Source of the DNA: Mesorhizobium sp. L-8-3
GTDB lineage: Bacteria; Pseudomonadota; Alphaproteobacteria; Rhizobiales; Rhizobiaceae
Reading direction: 5' to 3'
NCBI RefSeq assembly: GCF_016756615.1
Contig: NZ_AP023262.1
Location: forward strand, 5,519,501 to 5,583,500
DNA: 64,000 nt
Shown here: positions 33,693 to 42,388 of the stretch, piece after piece
Position numbering within the stretch: position 1 is the first letter of the stretch
Layout: every line of letters starts with the position of its first letter
The notes under the pieces: model-generated
Seen by the model: the letters and a program-made list of their open reading frames with translations, nothing else
Told to the model about the DNA's origin: nothing
The model's database searches: none
Position numbers and translations under genes: made by a program

Positions 33693-34970
33693 ATGAAGAA
33701 AATGCTGCTTCCGTTCACCGTCGCACTCGCCGCGTCCGTCAGCCCGGCCGCAGCGCAGGTGACGATCACCTGCCTGACCAATGCCGGCCATCTGACCCGC
33801 CAGCATGAACCGCTGATGAAGAAGTTCAACGAGATGCAGGACGAGATCGTCGTGGAGTATGCCGCGCCGGCCAAGGATTACGCGGACACGCATCTGCGCC
33901 TGTTCCGCGAATCGGCCACCAACACCCTGCCGGACTGCGCGTTCCAGGCCTACAACCAGCTGCCCTCGCTGGTGCGGGCCCTGAACCAGCGCAACCAGAT
34001 CGTCGATCTCGGCACGCTGCTCGAGAAGGAGGGCGCCGAATGGGTGAAGGCCAACTATACCGACCGCATGCTGGAACTCGGCCAGGTCGACGGCGTCCAG
34101 GTCGGCATGCCGTTCAACGCCTCGGTCGTCCAGTGGTACTACAATGCGGACCTCTTGAAGAAAGCGGGGCATGACCCGGACAAGTTCCCGACCGACTGGA
34201 ACGGCATCCTGGAACTCGCCGCCAGGATCGACGCGCTGAGCGACGACGTCCACGGCATGTCCTATGCGGTCGAGCAGTGGGGCGACGACTGGCCCTGGCA
34301 GATCCTGATCACGCAGCAGGGCGGCACCCTGCTCGACGAGGGCCAGACCAAGGTCACCTTCGACCAGAACGGCTACGCGACGAAGGCCATGGAACTGGTC
34401 AGGCGTCTGGTCACCGAGGGCAAGTACGACCCGGCAGTGACCATAAACGACCAGCTCAAGTCGTTCACAAACGGCACCATGGGCATCTATGCCAATTCGC
34501 CGGCGTCGGCGCGCAATATCGAAGAACTGGTTGGCGACAAGTTCGACCTGCGTTCGGTCAAGTTCACCATCGTCGACGACGCCAACGGCACCCTGCCGAC
34601 CGGCGGCAACGCGGTCCTGATCACGACCACCGATCCCGAGAAGATCGCCGCGGCCTGGGAATATGCGAAGTTCATGTCCGGGCCCGAGGCCCAGGCGATC
34701 ACCGCCCGCAACACCGGCTACCTGCCGACCAATGTCGGCGCGCTCGGCGAGAACTACCTGGCGCCCTATTACCGGGAGTTCCCCTACTACGCCACGCCGT
34801 CCACCGGCTACGACCGCGCCGGCAGGTGGCAGGGCTACCCGGGCACCCAGAGCGAGAAGATCTGGCGCGAGCAGAAGAACATCCTGCGCTCCGTCATGCT
34901 CGGCGAGACTACGCCTGCCGATGGCGCCGCGAAGATGAAGCAAGTCGCCGAAGAGCTGATGCAGCGCTAG
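33693..34970 (+). CDS. ABC transporter substrate-binding protein (family 1, UgpB-like)
   Basis: 425 residues. Signal peptide 1-22 (MKKMLLPFTVALAASVSPAAAQ); mature part is a two-lobed family 1 binding protein with FNEMQDEIVVEYAAP, GMPFNASVVQWYYNADLLKK (a signature of the UgpB group), FTNGTMGIYANSPAS and NTGYLPTN. Captures a sugar or glycerophosphoryl compound in the periplasm. ATG 33693 is chosen over 33687 because CGAGGA lies at proper distance. First gene of an operon with an ATPase, two permeases, a HAD remnant and a metallophosphoesterase; the esterase points to a phosphodiester substrate, as in Ugp systems, but this is inference. Confidence 0.88.
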   Translation: MKKMLLPFTVALAASVSPAAAQVTITCLTNAGHLTRQHEPLMKKFNEMQDEIVVEYAAPAKDYADTHLRLFRESATNTLPDCAFQAYNQLPSLVRALNQRNQIVDLGTLLEKEGAEWVKANYTDRMLELGQVDGVQVGMPFNASVVQWYYNADLLKKAGHDPDKFPTDWNGILELAARIDALSDDVHGMSYAVEQWGDDWPWQILITQQGGTLLDEGQTKVTFDQNGYATKAMELVRRLVTEGKYDPAVTINDQLKSFTNGTMGIYANSPASARNIEELVGDKFDLRSVKFTIVDDANGTLPTGGNAVLITTTDPEKIAAAWEYAKFMSGPEAQAITARNTGYLPTNVGALGENYLAPYYREFPYYATPSTGYDRAGRWQGYPGTQSEKIWREQKNILRSVMLGETTPADGAAKMKQVAEELMQR

Positions 34971-35101
34971 GCAAGGTTACGTGACACGCTTCACCTGCCT
35001 GGTTTTCTCTTCCGCAGGTTCCTGACGGAAACCGCGGGACATTTTCCGGAACCTGCACAGGCGCATCCGCCGGTGGGCCAAAAAGACAGGGAGACCGACC
35101 C

Positions 35102-36319
35102 ATGCCGATGCTCTCGATGCGTGACATACGCAAGGCATACGGGACGAACCAGATCCTTGCCGGCCTGTCTCTCGATGTCGACGAGGGGGAGTTCGTCTCC
35201 CTCGTCGGACCGTCGGGCTGCGGCAAGTCGACCCTCCTGCGGATCATCGCCGGCCTCGAAGCCCAGGACCACGGTAGCATCAGCATCGACGGCAAGCCGG
35301 TCGACGCGCTGCCGCCGAAGCATCGCGAAATCGCCATGGTGTTCCAGGACTACGCTCTTTATCCGCATATGTCCGTCGCGCAGAACATGGCGATGCCGCT
35401 GATCATGGCCTCCCTGCCATGGCATGCGCGGCTGCCGCTGATCGAACGCATCCATCCGCTCGCCCGTCGCGGCCGCCCGGCGGTCGAGGCCCAGATCAAC
35501 CAGACCGCGCGGCATCTCGGCATCGAGCATCTGCTCGACAGGCGGCCGGCGCAGCTTTCCGGCGGCCAGCGGCAACGCGTGGCCCTCGGCCGGGCCCTGG
35601 TGCGCTCTCCGAAACTCTTCCTCATGGACGAGCCGCTGTCCAACCTCGATGCCAAGCTGCGCACACAGGTGCGCAAGGAGATCGCCGAGCTCCACGCCAG
35701 CTCGAAGCTCACCTTCATCTATGTCACGCACGACCAGATCGAGGCGATGACGCTGTCCGACCGTGTCGCGATCATGCGGGCCGGCAGCTTCGTCCAGGTG
35801 GCCCCGCCGGTGACGCTCTACGAGGATCCCGACAATGTCGAAGTCGCCCGCTTCATCGGCTCGCCGGAGATCAACCTGCTTCCGACTGAGGTGGAGAATG
35901 GCAGGCTGCGCATCGGCGACCGGCTGCTCGATGCCGTGATCCCGAAGGGCGCGAGCGGCGACCTGCTGGTGGCGTTCCGGCCCGAAGCCGCACAGTTCGA
36001 CGGCATTGCAGGCCTGTCGCACGATCGCAGCAGGTCGACCTCCGAGGCCCTCGACTTCGACGTCAGAAGCATCGAGGATCATGGCGCCGATCTCGTCGTG
36101 CATGGCGCACTGGCGACCGAGCCCAGCATCGAACTGAGGGTACGGGCCCAAAAGCTGCCCGGCACGCAGATGTCGAACGCCCGCATCGCCGGCCGGAAGG
36201 CACTGCGTCTCGACCGCGAGGGCCTGCTGTTCTTCGATGCGGACGGCCAGCGGGTGCGCGACCGCAGCGTCTCCTCCGTGGCGGCAGCCGCGTCACCCCG
36301 GGGAGCGCTGGTGCCGTGA
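35102..36319 (+). CDS. ABC transporter ATP-binding protein (UgpC/MalK type)
   Basis: 405 residues. Walker A GPSGCGKST (near residue 38), Q-loop VFQDYALYPHMSV, signature LSGGQRQRVALGRALVRSP, Walker B LFLMDEPLSNLD, H-loop VTHDQIEAMTLSDR, and a C-terminal TOBE-like region (about 240-390) typical of MalK/UgpC sugar importers. An insertion of about 25 residues between the Q-loop and signature (LPWHARLPLIERIHPLARRG) is longer than usual. Energises uptake from the cytosolic side. A 131-base gap follows the binding protein gene; the stop overlaps the next permease start by four bases. Confidence 0.92.
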   Translation: MPMLSMRDIRKAYGTNQILAGLSLDVDEGEFVSLVGPSGCGKSTLLRIIAGLEAQDHGSISIDGKPVDALPPKHREIAMVFQDYALYPHMSVAQNMAMPLIMASLPWHARLPLIERIHPLARRGRPAVEAQINQTARHLGIEHLLDRRPAQLSGGQRQRVALGRALVRSPKLFLMDEPLSNLDAKLRTQVRKEIAELHASSKLTFIYVTHDQIEAMTLSDRVAIMRAGSFVQVAPPVTLYEDPDNVEVARFIGSPEINLLPTEVENGRLRIGDRLLDAVIPKGASGDLLVAFRPEAAQFDGIAGLSHDRSRSTSEALDFDVRSIEDHGADLVVHGALATEPSIELRVRAQKLPGTQMSNARIAGRKALRLDREGLLFFDADGQRVRDRSVSSVAAAASPRGALVP

Positions 36320-37209
36320 GACGGGCCGCCGAAACGCTGGCCCACGCCCAGCAGAGGCTCGCCTATGCGCTCGCGGCGCCGGCGGCCCTCCTCATCCTCG
36401 TCATCTATCTCGCGCCCATCCTTCTCGTCATCCTCATCTCGTTCACCGATTTCACCCTGGTGCGCGACGGCATGAGCTTTGTCGGGCTCGACAATTATCG
36501 GCAGATGGCAACCGACGAGAATTTCGGCAACGCGCTTGCCAACACCTTCATCTATGCCGCCCTGTTCCTGCCGGCAGCGTTCATCATCCCCCTCCTGCTC
36601 GCGATCCTCCTCCAGGACCGCTACCGCTTCCGGTCGATCCTGGAGGTTCTCTACTTCCTTCCCGTGACGTCGACGCTGGCCGCCATGTCGCTCGTCTGGG
36701 CGGCGCTCATGGACAGCAAGCAGGGTGTCCTCAACGGGATGATCACGTCGTTGGGCTTCTCTCCCGTCAACTTCCTCGGCGACCCCGACATCGTGCTGTT
36801 TTCGCTCGCCATCATCTCCGTCTGGAGCATCATCGGCTTCAACATGGTGCTGTTCCTGGCCGGGCTCACCGCCATACCGCCGACGCTCTATGCCGCCGCC
36901 GCCGTGGACGGTGCCGACGGTCCGCTCGACCGCTTCTTTCGCGTCACCTGGCCGATGCTCGGACCGACGTCGACCTTCGTCGCCGTCACAAGCTCCATCA
37001 CCGCCTTCAAGCTGTTCGATACGGTCGCGCTGCTCACCCAGGGCGGCCCGGACCGGGCGAGCGAGGTCTATCTCTTCCTCGCCTTCAGCGAGGGCTTCGA
37101 ATATTTCAACATGGGATACGCGGCCGCACTGTCCTTCGCTTTCCTCCTCATCGTGTTCCTGTTCGCGCTATTCCAGGCACAGTTCGCCGACCGCCGGGTG
37201 CGCAATTGA
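36316..37209 (+). CDS. ABC transporter permease (UgpA/MalF type)
   Basis: 297 residues, six hydrophobic helices. The EAA loop is recognisable (TLYAAAAVDGADGPLDRFFRVTWPML), which docks to the ATPase. N-terminal segment LAYALAAPAALLILVIYLAPILLVI and LVSF-like ILISFTDF are typical for family CUT1 permeases. Starts at a GTG that overlaps the ATPase stop. Forms the membrane channel with the following permease. The substrate is not readable from the permease. Confidence 0.9.
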   Translation: MRRAAETLAHAQQRLAYALAAPAALLILVIYLAPILLVILISFTDFTLVRDGMSFVGLDNYRQMATDENFGNALANTFIYAALFLPAAFIIPLLLAILLQDRYRFRSILEVLYFLPVTSTLAAMSLVWAALMDSKQGVLNGMITSLGFSPVNFLGDPDIVLFSLAIISVWSIIGFNMVLFLAGLTAIPPTLYAAAAVDGADGPLDRFFRVTWPMLGPTSTFVAVTSSITAFKLFDTVALLTQGGPDRASEVYLFLAFSEGFEYFNMGYAAALSFAFLLIVFLFALFQAQFADRRVRN

Positions 37210-37217
37210 GATTCGTC

Positions 37218-38093
37218 ATGGCAAGCTCAGCTTCTCAGCCGGCCGCACCGGCGGTCACGCGCCCCCTTTCCCTGCGCCGCATCGGGCATCACGCGGTCAC
37301 GGTCCTGCTCTTCCTCGGCGGCCTGGCGATGGTCTTCCCCTTCATCTGGATGGTGTCTTCCAGCCTCAAGCCGAAGAGCGAGATTTTCGCTCCCCAGTTC
37401 TCGTTGCTGCCGCGCGAGTTCCACGGCCTGGTCAATTTCGGCAAGGTGCTGTTCGACCAGCCCTACCTGCTCTACATCCTCAACTCGCTGATCGTCTGCA
37501 TCGGCATCCTGGCCGTCCAACTGGTGACGGCAGTACCGGCGGCCTATGCGCTGGCGAAGCTGCGCTTTGCCGGTTCGAGCATCCTGTTCGGCGCCGTGAT
37601 CGCCGGAATAACCATCCCGGTGAACGTCATCGCCATTCCGCTCTATATCGGCATCGTCAAGGTCGGGCTCATCAACACCTACCTGGCGATGATGTTTCCC
37701 TTTCTCGTCTCCGTGTTCGCGATCTTCCTGTTCCGGCAATTCTTCCGCACCTTTCCCGACAGCATCATCCAGGCCGCACGGATCGACGGGTTCTCCGAGA
37801 TCGAGATCATCTTGCGCCTGATCCTGCCCAGCGCCGTGCCGGCCATCGCGGCATTCTCGGTGTTCTCCTTCGTCTCGCACTGGAACGACCTCTACTGGCC
37901 TCTCATCGTCGTGCAGAGCCAGGACAAGGTCACCGCGACGCTGTCGATGATGCAGTACAAGGGCGATCTCGGCATCGACTACGGCGTGACTTTCGCCGCC
38001 GCGACCATCGTCACCGCACCGCTTGTCGCCGCCTTCCTGTTTGCCCGGCGGCTCTTCATCCAGGGGATCACCATGACCGGGGTAAAGGGATGA
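37218..38093 (+). CDS. ABC transporter permease (UgpE/MalG type)
   Basis: 291 residues, six helices, MalG-like. N-terminal helix around residue 30-50 (GLAMVFPFIWMVSSSLKPKSEIF), EAA loop IIQAARIDGFSEIEIILRLILPSAVPAI, and C-terminal end RRLFIQGITMTGVKG, the usual tail of CUT1 permeases. ATG 37218 is eight bases after the stop of the partner permease; an in-frame TTG at 37206 is possible. Its stop overlaps the start of a HAD-hydrolase fragment (ATGA). Confidence 0.9.
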   Translation: MASSASQPAAPAVTRPLSLRRIGHHAVTVLLFLGGLAMVFPFIWMVSSSLKPKSEIFAPQFSLLPREFHGLVNFGKVLFDQPYLLYILNSLIVCIGILAVQLVTAVPAAYALAKLRFAGSSILFGAVIAGITIPVNVIAIPLYIGIVKVGLINTYLAMMFPFLVSVFAIFLFRQFFRTFPDSIIQAARIDGFSEIEIILRLILPSAVPAIAAFSVFSFVSHWNDLYWPLIVVQSQDKVTATLSMMQYKGDLGIDYGVTFAAATIVTAPLVAAFLFARRLFIQGITMTGVKG

Positions 38094-38203
38094 GCGGGCC
38101 TGTCGTCGGGGCGATCTTCGACATGGACGGGCTGCTGATCGATACCGAACGCCTGCAGCAGGTGGGTCTGCTGCCGGAACCCGAACTCGTCCCTTCCCTC
38201 TGA
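38090..38203 (+). pseudogene. HAD-family hydrolase remnant
   Basis: 37 codons, starting exactly at the ATGA overlap with the permease gene. The N-terminus VGAIFDMDGLLIDTERLQQ contains the HAD catalytic motif I (DxD with the nucleophile Asp), but the protein ends after VPSL; motifs II-IV are missing. The intact ancestor was probably a phosphatase in this operon, reduced by an internal deletion. Sixteen bases separate it from the metallophosphoesterase gene. Confidence 0.6.
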
Positions 38204-38218
38204 CAGGAGTCCCAGACC

Positions 38219-39094
38219 GTGCCCAAGATCATCGTGATGGCGGATCTGCACATCGTACCCGAAAACGAACTGTCGCATTCGCTCGATACGAGCGAGCGCA
38301 CCCGCCAGGCTATCGACTTCATCAACCGCAATCATGCCGATGCCGACCTTCTGGTGATTGCGGGAGACCTTGCCGACCGTGGCGACGCGGCGTCCTATCG
38401 CCGGCTCAGGCACCTGCTGGCGGAGATCGACCTGCCCTACGTCCTCACCCTCGGCAACCACGACCACAGGCCGACCTTCCTCGCCGAGTTCGGCGATGTC
38501 GCCGAACCGGAAACAGGCAAGATGGACCGGTCGCTCGTGCTCGACGGCTGCGCCGTGGTGGTGCTCGACAGCAGCGAACCGGGCGTGCCCGGCGGCCGTC
38601 TCAGCGCGGCGCAACTGGAATGGCTCGGCCGGCGGCTCGCCGAACATGCCGACAGGCCGGTCGTCATTGCGCTGCATCACAACATCTGCCCGCTGCACAA
38701 TCAGAACGACGTGATCATTCTCGAGGAGCGGGATTTATTCGTCGACGTGCTGAAGAGCCATCGTGACGTGCGGGCCGTGGTGTCAGGCCATGTTCACATG
38801 ACGTCGAGCGGCACCTATAGCGGCATCCCGTTCAGCACCTTCGCCGGAAATCACTATACGATCGAGCCCACCTTGCAGAGCCTTTCGGGCGCGCTTCCGG
38901 CACCGGTGCCGCGTCGCGAGGGGCCCGGACAGATCGCAGTCGTCATCGTCGACGAAAGGTCGGCCGTCGTGCTCAAGGAAAACTTCCTCGACCGCCACCT
39001 CGTATTGGCACAGGAGCTGTTCCCGATGAGGCGGCGCGACACCGAAGGCCAGATCGCGAGCGCCGAAACGAGTGACGCCACCGTCCTCTCCTGA
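38219..39094 (+). CDS. Metallophosphoesterase (class III phosphodiesterase-like)
   Basis: 291 residues. Metal-binding motifs of the calcineurin-like fold: MADLHI (D-x-H), VIAGDLADRG (GDxxD), TLGNHDHR (GNHD), ALHHN and SGHVH. Closest in pattern to CpdA/GpdQ-type enzymes that cleave cyclic nucleotides or glycerophosphodiesters; no signal peptide, so cytosolic. GTG start at 38219 because the motif-rich N-terminus begins right there, after CAGGAG. Last gene of the Ugp-like ABC operon; cytosolic hydrolysis of an imported phosphodiester is the natural guess. A 174-base gap follows. Confidence 0.87.
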   Translation: MPKIIVMADLHIVPENELSHSLDTSERTRQAIDFINRNHADADLLVIAGDLADRGDAASYRRLRHLLAEIDLPYVLTLGNHDHRPTFLAEFGDVAEPETGKMDRSLVLDGCAVVVLDSSEPGVPGGRLSAAQLEWLGRRLAEHADRPVVIALHHNICPLHNQNDVIILEERDLFVDVLKSHRDVRAVVSGHVHMTSSGTYSGIPFSTFAGNHYTIEPTLQSLSGALPAPVPRREGPGQIAVVIVDERSAVVLKENFLDRHLVLAQELFPMRRRDTEGQIASAETSDATVLS

Positions 39095-39268
39095 GGGGCG
39101 TTGGCGCGTTGCGCTCCAGCCGGAAAGCCCATGGCTGGACTGCCGGCGCGCCATCGCATGGCCGGGTCTTGCTGGCGTTCTTAATCTTCTTGTCCATCCT
39201 CCGGCCCGAGTATATCCTTCCTGCTTTCCCTCGCGCGGGGTTGCGACCCGTAAGATAGAGGCGAAAAG

Positions 39269-41980
39269 TTGGATCGGTCTGCGGGTAACAGAGTCCAGAA
39301 CCGTCCCAGGGGCGTGGCGGACAGCGCGCTCCGCCACCACGTTCACCTGCTTGTTCGCCTGTTCATCTGGTGCCTTGTTCTGGCGGCCGGCGCCATTGCT
39401 TCAGGACTGACGCCGATCGAAGCCCTGGCCGAGCGCGCCGAGGGCCGGCGCGCCGCATTGGTCATCGGCAATTCGGCCTATCAGGATCTCGTTCCCTTGC
39501 CCAATGCGGCCAAGGACGCACGCCACATCGGAGAGGTCCTGAGCAGGGCGAATTTCGAAGTGACGATCGGCGACGACCTCGACAAGGCTTCGCTGGAAAG
39601 GACCATCCGGGATTTTCTCAGATCGCTCAATGACGGCGACGTCGCGCTGTTCTACTACAGCGGGCATGCGGTCCAGGTCGCCGGCGAAAACTACATCCTG
39701 CCGGTCGACGCCAATCTGACCTCGTCATACGATCTCGAGGTCGAATCCTACAATATCTCCAACCTTCTCGACTATATGCGGGAGACCTCGTCCCTGCAGA
39801 TCCTCATCCTGGACTCCTGCCGGGACAATCCTTTCAAGAACGAGTATTATTTCGCGGGCAACAAGAAGGTCGCCGTCAAAGGCAACAAGGGGCTCGCCTC
39901 CCTCACGCCGCGCCAGGGCTCCCTGATCGTCTATTCGACGGCACCGAACCAGATCGCCTATGACGGGGCCGGAGAACTGAGTCCGTTCACCGACGCTCTC
40001 GCCGGCCACATCCTGACGCCGAACACCGAGGTGCGGCAGGTGCTCACCGACATCCGCGCCGACGTGATCGCCCGCACCAGCGGCCGCCAGGTTCCCTGGG
40101 ACGTTTCGAGCCTCACCTCGCAATTCTTCTTCGTGACGCGGGAAAGCGTGCTGGTGATGGGCGAGAGCCTGACGGAAGTGAGGGTCTCGCCGCAAGCCAG
40201 GCGCGTCGAACTCGACATCCCGCCGCCGATCGCCAGCGAGGAAATGGCGCTCACCGCACATTTCGACCAGCCGCTCAAATCGGGCAGGCTCATGTTGGGA
40301 TCCGAACAGATCGAACCCGGCGCGCCGATCCCGACGAACCGCCTCCCCGATGTGGTCTACCTGCCCGAACCGGGCGAGACGTCCGTCCAGCTCATTCCCT
40401 ACTCCGTCGTTTCCTCCGAAGGGCACAAGGTCAGCGGAGCCGTGGCGATCGTCTTCGATCCTGCAATGAAGCCACCTGTCGACGAGCAGGAAATTCCCGT
40501 CGCCTCGAAGGAGGGAGGAACTACCCGACCGGCCGGAGCCTCTTCGAAAGCCGAGTTGCGGCAGCTCGCGCTCGCGGCCGATGTGGGCACGGGTTTCCAG
40601 TCGCTATCGGACGCCATCCCGCAGCCGCAGCAACTCGGCGACGGGTGGTATCGCATCGACGAGCGTTCCCCTGCCGCTCAGATAGCGCTCAATACCCGAA
40701 TGCTGTCCGAAGGCGACCTGGTGAAGTCCGAGGACATAGCCCGTCTCGGTATCCGTCCGTCCCTCAGGATCATCGAAACCGATGCGAAGATCGTCCTCAA
40801 ACCCATCGGCCAGGCGGCTGGCGAACCTCCCATCGTCATCGACGTGAAGGCCTCCGTCAATCGCTGCGACGAGCTTGCCGGCGATCGGCTGGACATACAG
40901 GGCGTAAGCGAGGGCGTCTATCCCAACGACATCAGGATCGACGAGGCGCTGGCCGCCTGCCGGGAGGCAGTCGCGTCGGCGCCCGACGTCGCCCGGTTTC
41001 GCCATGAACTGGGACGTGTGTTGTATGCCAGGGGAGAATTCGAGCCGGCGCTCGCCGAGTTCAAGGCAGCGCTCGCGGCGGGTCATGTCCGCTCCGGCGA
41101 ATTGCTCGGGCGCTTCTACCAGTACGGGGCCGGCGTGAAGAAGGATCCGGCCGCAGCCGTCCCGCTTTTCGAGGCTGGGGCAGCGCGCGGCGACGCCTAT
41201 TCGCAGTACTCGCTCGGCAAGGCGCTGATGGAGGGCAACGGCACAAAGGCCGATTACGGCCGCGGCGTGGAACTACTGACCCGCGCGGCCGAATCCGGCC
41301 ACACCTTTGCGATGAACCAGTTGGGCGCGGAATATCTTTATGGCAACCGGGTCCCCAAGGACGTCGAACGGGCGCACCGCTACTTCCGGGAATCCTACGA
41401 GCGGAAGGATATATGGGGCGCCATGAACCTGTCGCTGCTCTATCGCGACGGGATAGCCGTCGAACAGGACAAGGCTCGCAGCAAGAAACTGCTGATGGAG
41501 GCGCATCGAGGCCTGCATCCCTATGCCGGCCGCCTGCTCGCCCTTACGCTGATCGAGGAACAGGACCGCGACCAGCAGCAGATCTTCCGGCTGTTCCGCG
41601 AAAGCGCCGAGCGCGGCGACGCGTGGGGCGCCTACTACGCGGCCGAGATGATGCGGCTGGACCGCAAGCTCATCGCCGAGGAGGGAGACGACATCCGGCT
41701 GCTCGCGCATGCGCTCGGACGCGGGGAAGGAAAGCCGGCCGAGCGCGCGAGAGAGGCGCTCGCGGAAATCCCTGAGAAGCTTGTGAACATCGAGGTCCAG
41801 AAGGCCCTGGTGCGGCTCGGGGCCAAGGGTATCGAGGCGGACGGGGTCCTGGGATCGCGAACCAGGCAGGCGGCCGATGCGATGCTCGGCCACCCCGCGC
41901 CGCGATCCTCATATGAGCTTCTAGCCGAACTGGTGGCGCGGGAATGGCTGTTGTCCAAACCGCGCCTCGACATGCTCTGA
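39269..41980 (+). CDS. Caspase-like (peptidase C14) protein with Sel1 repeats
   Basis: 903 residues. N-terminal hydrophobic helix (about 27-46), then a caspase-fold domain (about 58-290) with catalytic His133 (FYYSGHAVQ) and Cys184 (ILDSCRDNPF). A middle region (about 300-590) holds beta-rich and linker sequence; about 600-840 carries tandem Sel1-type repeats (for example AAGHVRSGELLGRFYQYGAG, AARGDAYSQYSLGKALMEGN); the last about 70 residues resemble a peptidoglycan-binding helix bundle (ALVRLGAKGIEADGVLGSRT). Likely periplasmic or membrane-anchored. TTG start at 39269 has GAGG at good distance; GTG 39314 is possible. Next to the T6SS locus, as in other rhizobia, but a role there is not established. 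Confidence 0.82.
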   Translation: MDRSAGNRVQNRPRGVADSALRHHVHLLVRLFIWCLVLAAGAIASGLTPIEALAERAEGRRAALVIGNSAYQDLVPLPNAAKDARHIGEVLSRANFEVTIGDDLDKASLERTIRDFLRSLNDGDVALFYYSGHAVQVAGENYILPVDANLTSSYDLEVESYNISNLLDYMRETSSLQILILDSCRDNPFKNEYYFAGNKKVAVKGNKGLASLTPRQGSLIVYSTAPNQIAYDGAGELSPFTDALAGHILTPNTEVRQVLTDIRADVIARTSGRQVPWDVSSLTSQFFFVTRESVLVMGESLTEVRVSPQARRVELDIPPPIASEEMALTAHFDQPLKSGRLMLGSEQIEPGAPIPTNRLPDVVYLPEPGETSVQLIPYSVVSSEGHKVSGAVAIVFDPAMKPPVDEQEIPVASKEGGTTRPAGASSKAELRQLALAADVGTGFQSLSDAIPQPQQLGDGWYRIDERSPAAQIALNTRMLSEGDLVKSEDIARLGIRPSLRIIETDAKIVLKPIGQAAGEPPIVIDVKASVNRCDELAGDRLDIQGVSEGVYPNDIRIDEALAACREAVASAPDVARFRHELGRVLYARGEFEPALAEFKAALAAGHVRSGELLGRFYQYGAGVKKDPAAAVPLFEAGAARGDAYSQYSLGKALMEGNGTKADYGRGVELLTRAAESGHTFAMNQLGAEYLYGNRVPKDVERAHRYFRESYERKDIWGAMNLSLLYRDGIAVEQDKARSKKLLMEAHRGLHPYAGRLLALTLIEEQDRDQQQIFRLFRESAERGDAWGAYYAAEMMRLDRKLIAEEGDDIRLLAHALGRGEGKPAERAREALAEIPEKLVNIEVQKALVRLGAKGIEADGVLGSRTRQAADAMLGHPAPRSSYELLAELVAREWLLSKPRLDML

Positions 41981-42001
41981 CAGCCGGACCGGAGGTTGGC
42001 C

Positions 42002-42340
42002 ATGCGCAGATGCTCGATACCACTCGTTCTCGGCGCAGCCGCCCTGGCGCTTGCAGGCTGCGAGACGGTGGCTCCCTTGCCGCTCATTCCCGCGTTTCAA
42101 CCGGCACAAACCGTGGCCCAGCCCGTGCCGAACAATCCTCGCCCCAAGGCCCGCACGGCAGCGGCGGCGAAGCCTCGATCCGGAGGCGGAACAACGACTG
42201 CCAGGAAAGCGACGCCAAGCGGCAGCAGTACCGCGCGCAACGTCGCCACCACGGGCACCGCAGCCAGCCCGCCGGCACCCGATCCGTACCTGATACGCGC
42301 ACTGGACGAAAGCCGCGGCGGCGGTGCTGGTGGCTGGTAG
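42002..42340 (+). CDS. Small predicted lipoprotein, function unknown
   Basis: 112 residues. Lipoprotein signal MRRCSIPLVLGAAALALAGC, then a Pro/Ala/Thr-rich, low-complexity tail (KPRSGGGTTTARK, GTAASPPAPDPYL). No domain recognised. ATG at 42002, 21 bases after the caspase-like gene, so cotranscribed with it, and convergent with clpV (48 bases between stops). Could be a partner of the caspase-like protein at the outer membrane; nothing in the sequence proves it. Confidence 0.7.
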   Translation: MRRCSIPLVLGAAALALAGCETVAPLPLIPAFQPAQTVAQPVPNNPRPKARTAAAAKPRSGGGTTTARKATPSGSSTARNVATTGTAASPPAPDPYLIRALDESRGGGAGGW

Positions 42341-42388
42341 TTGCGAGAGCACACTGCTCAACGCTCGGCGCTGCCGCAAGGCTGACCG

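Noticed and set aside
36237..37217. Upstream extension of the second ABC permease frame
   Set aside because: The frame is open but lies out of phase over the first permease; coding starts at 37218.
39095..39268. Minus-strand frames upstream of the caspase-like gene
   Set aside because: They overlap the metallophosphoesterase in antisense and have no motif.
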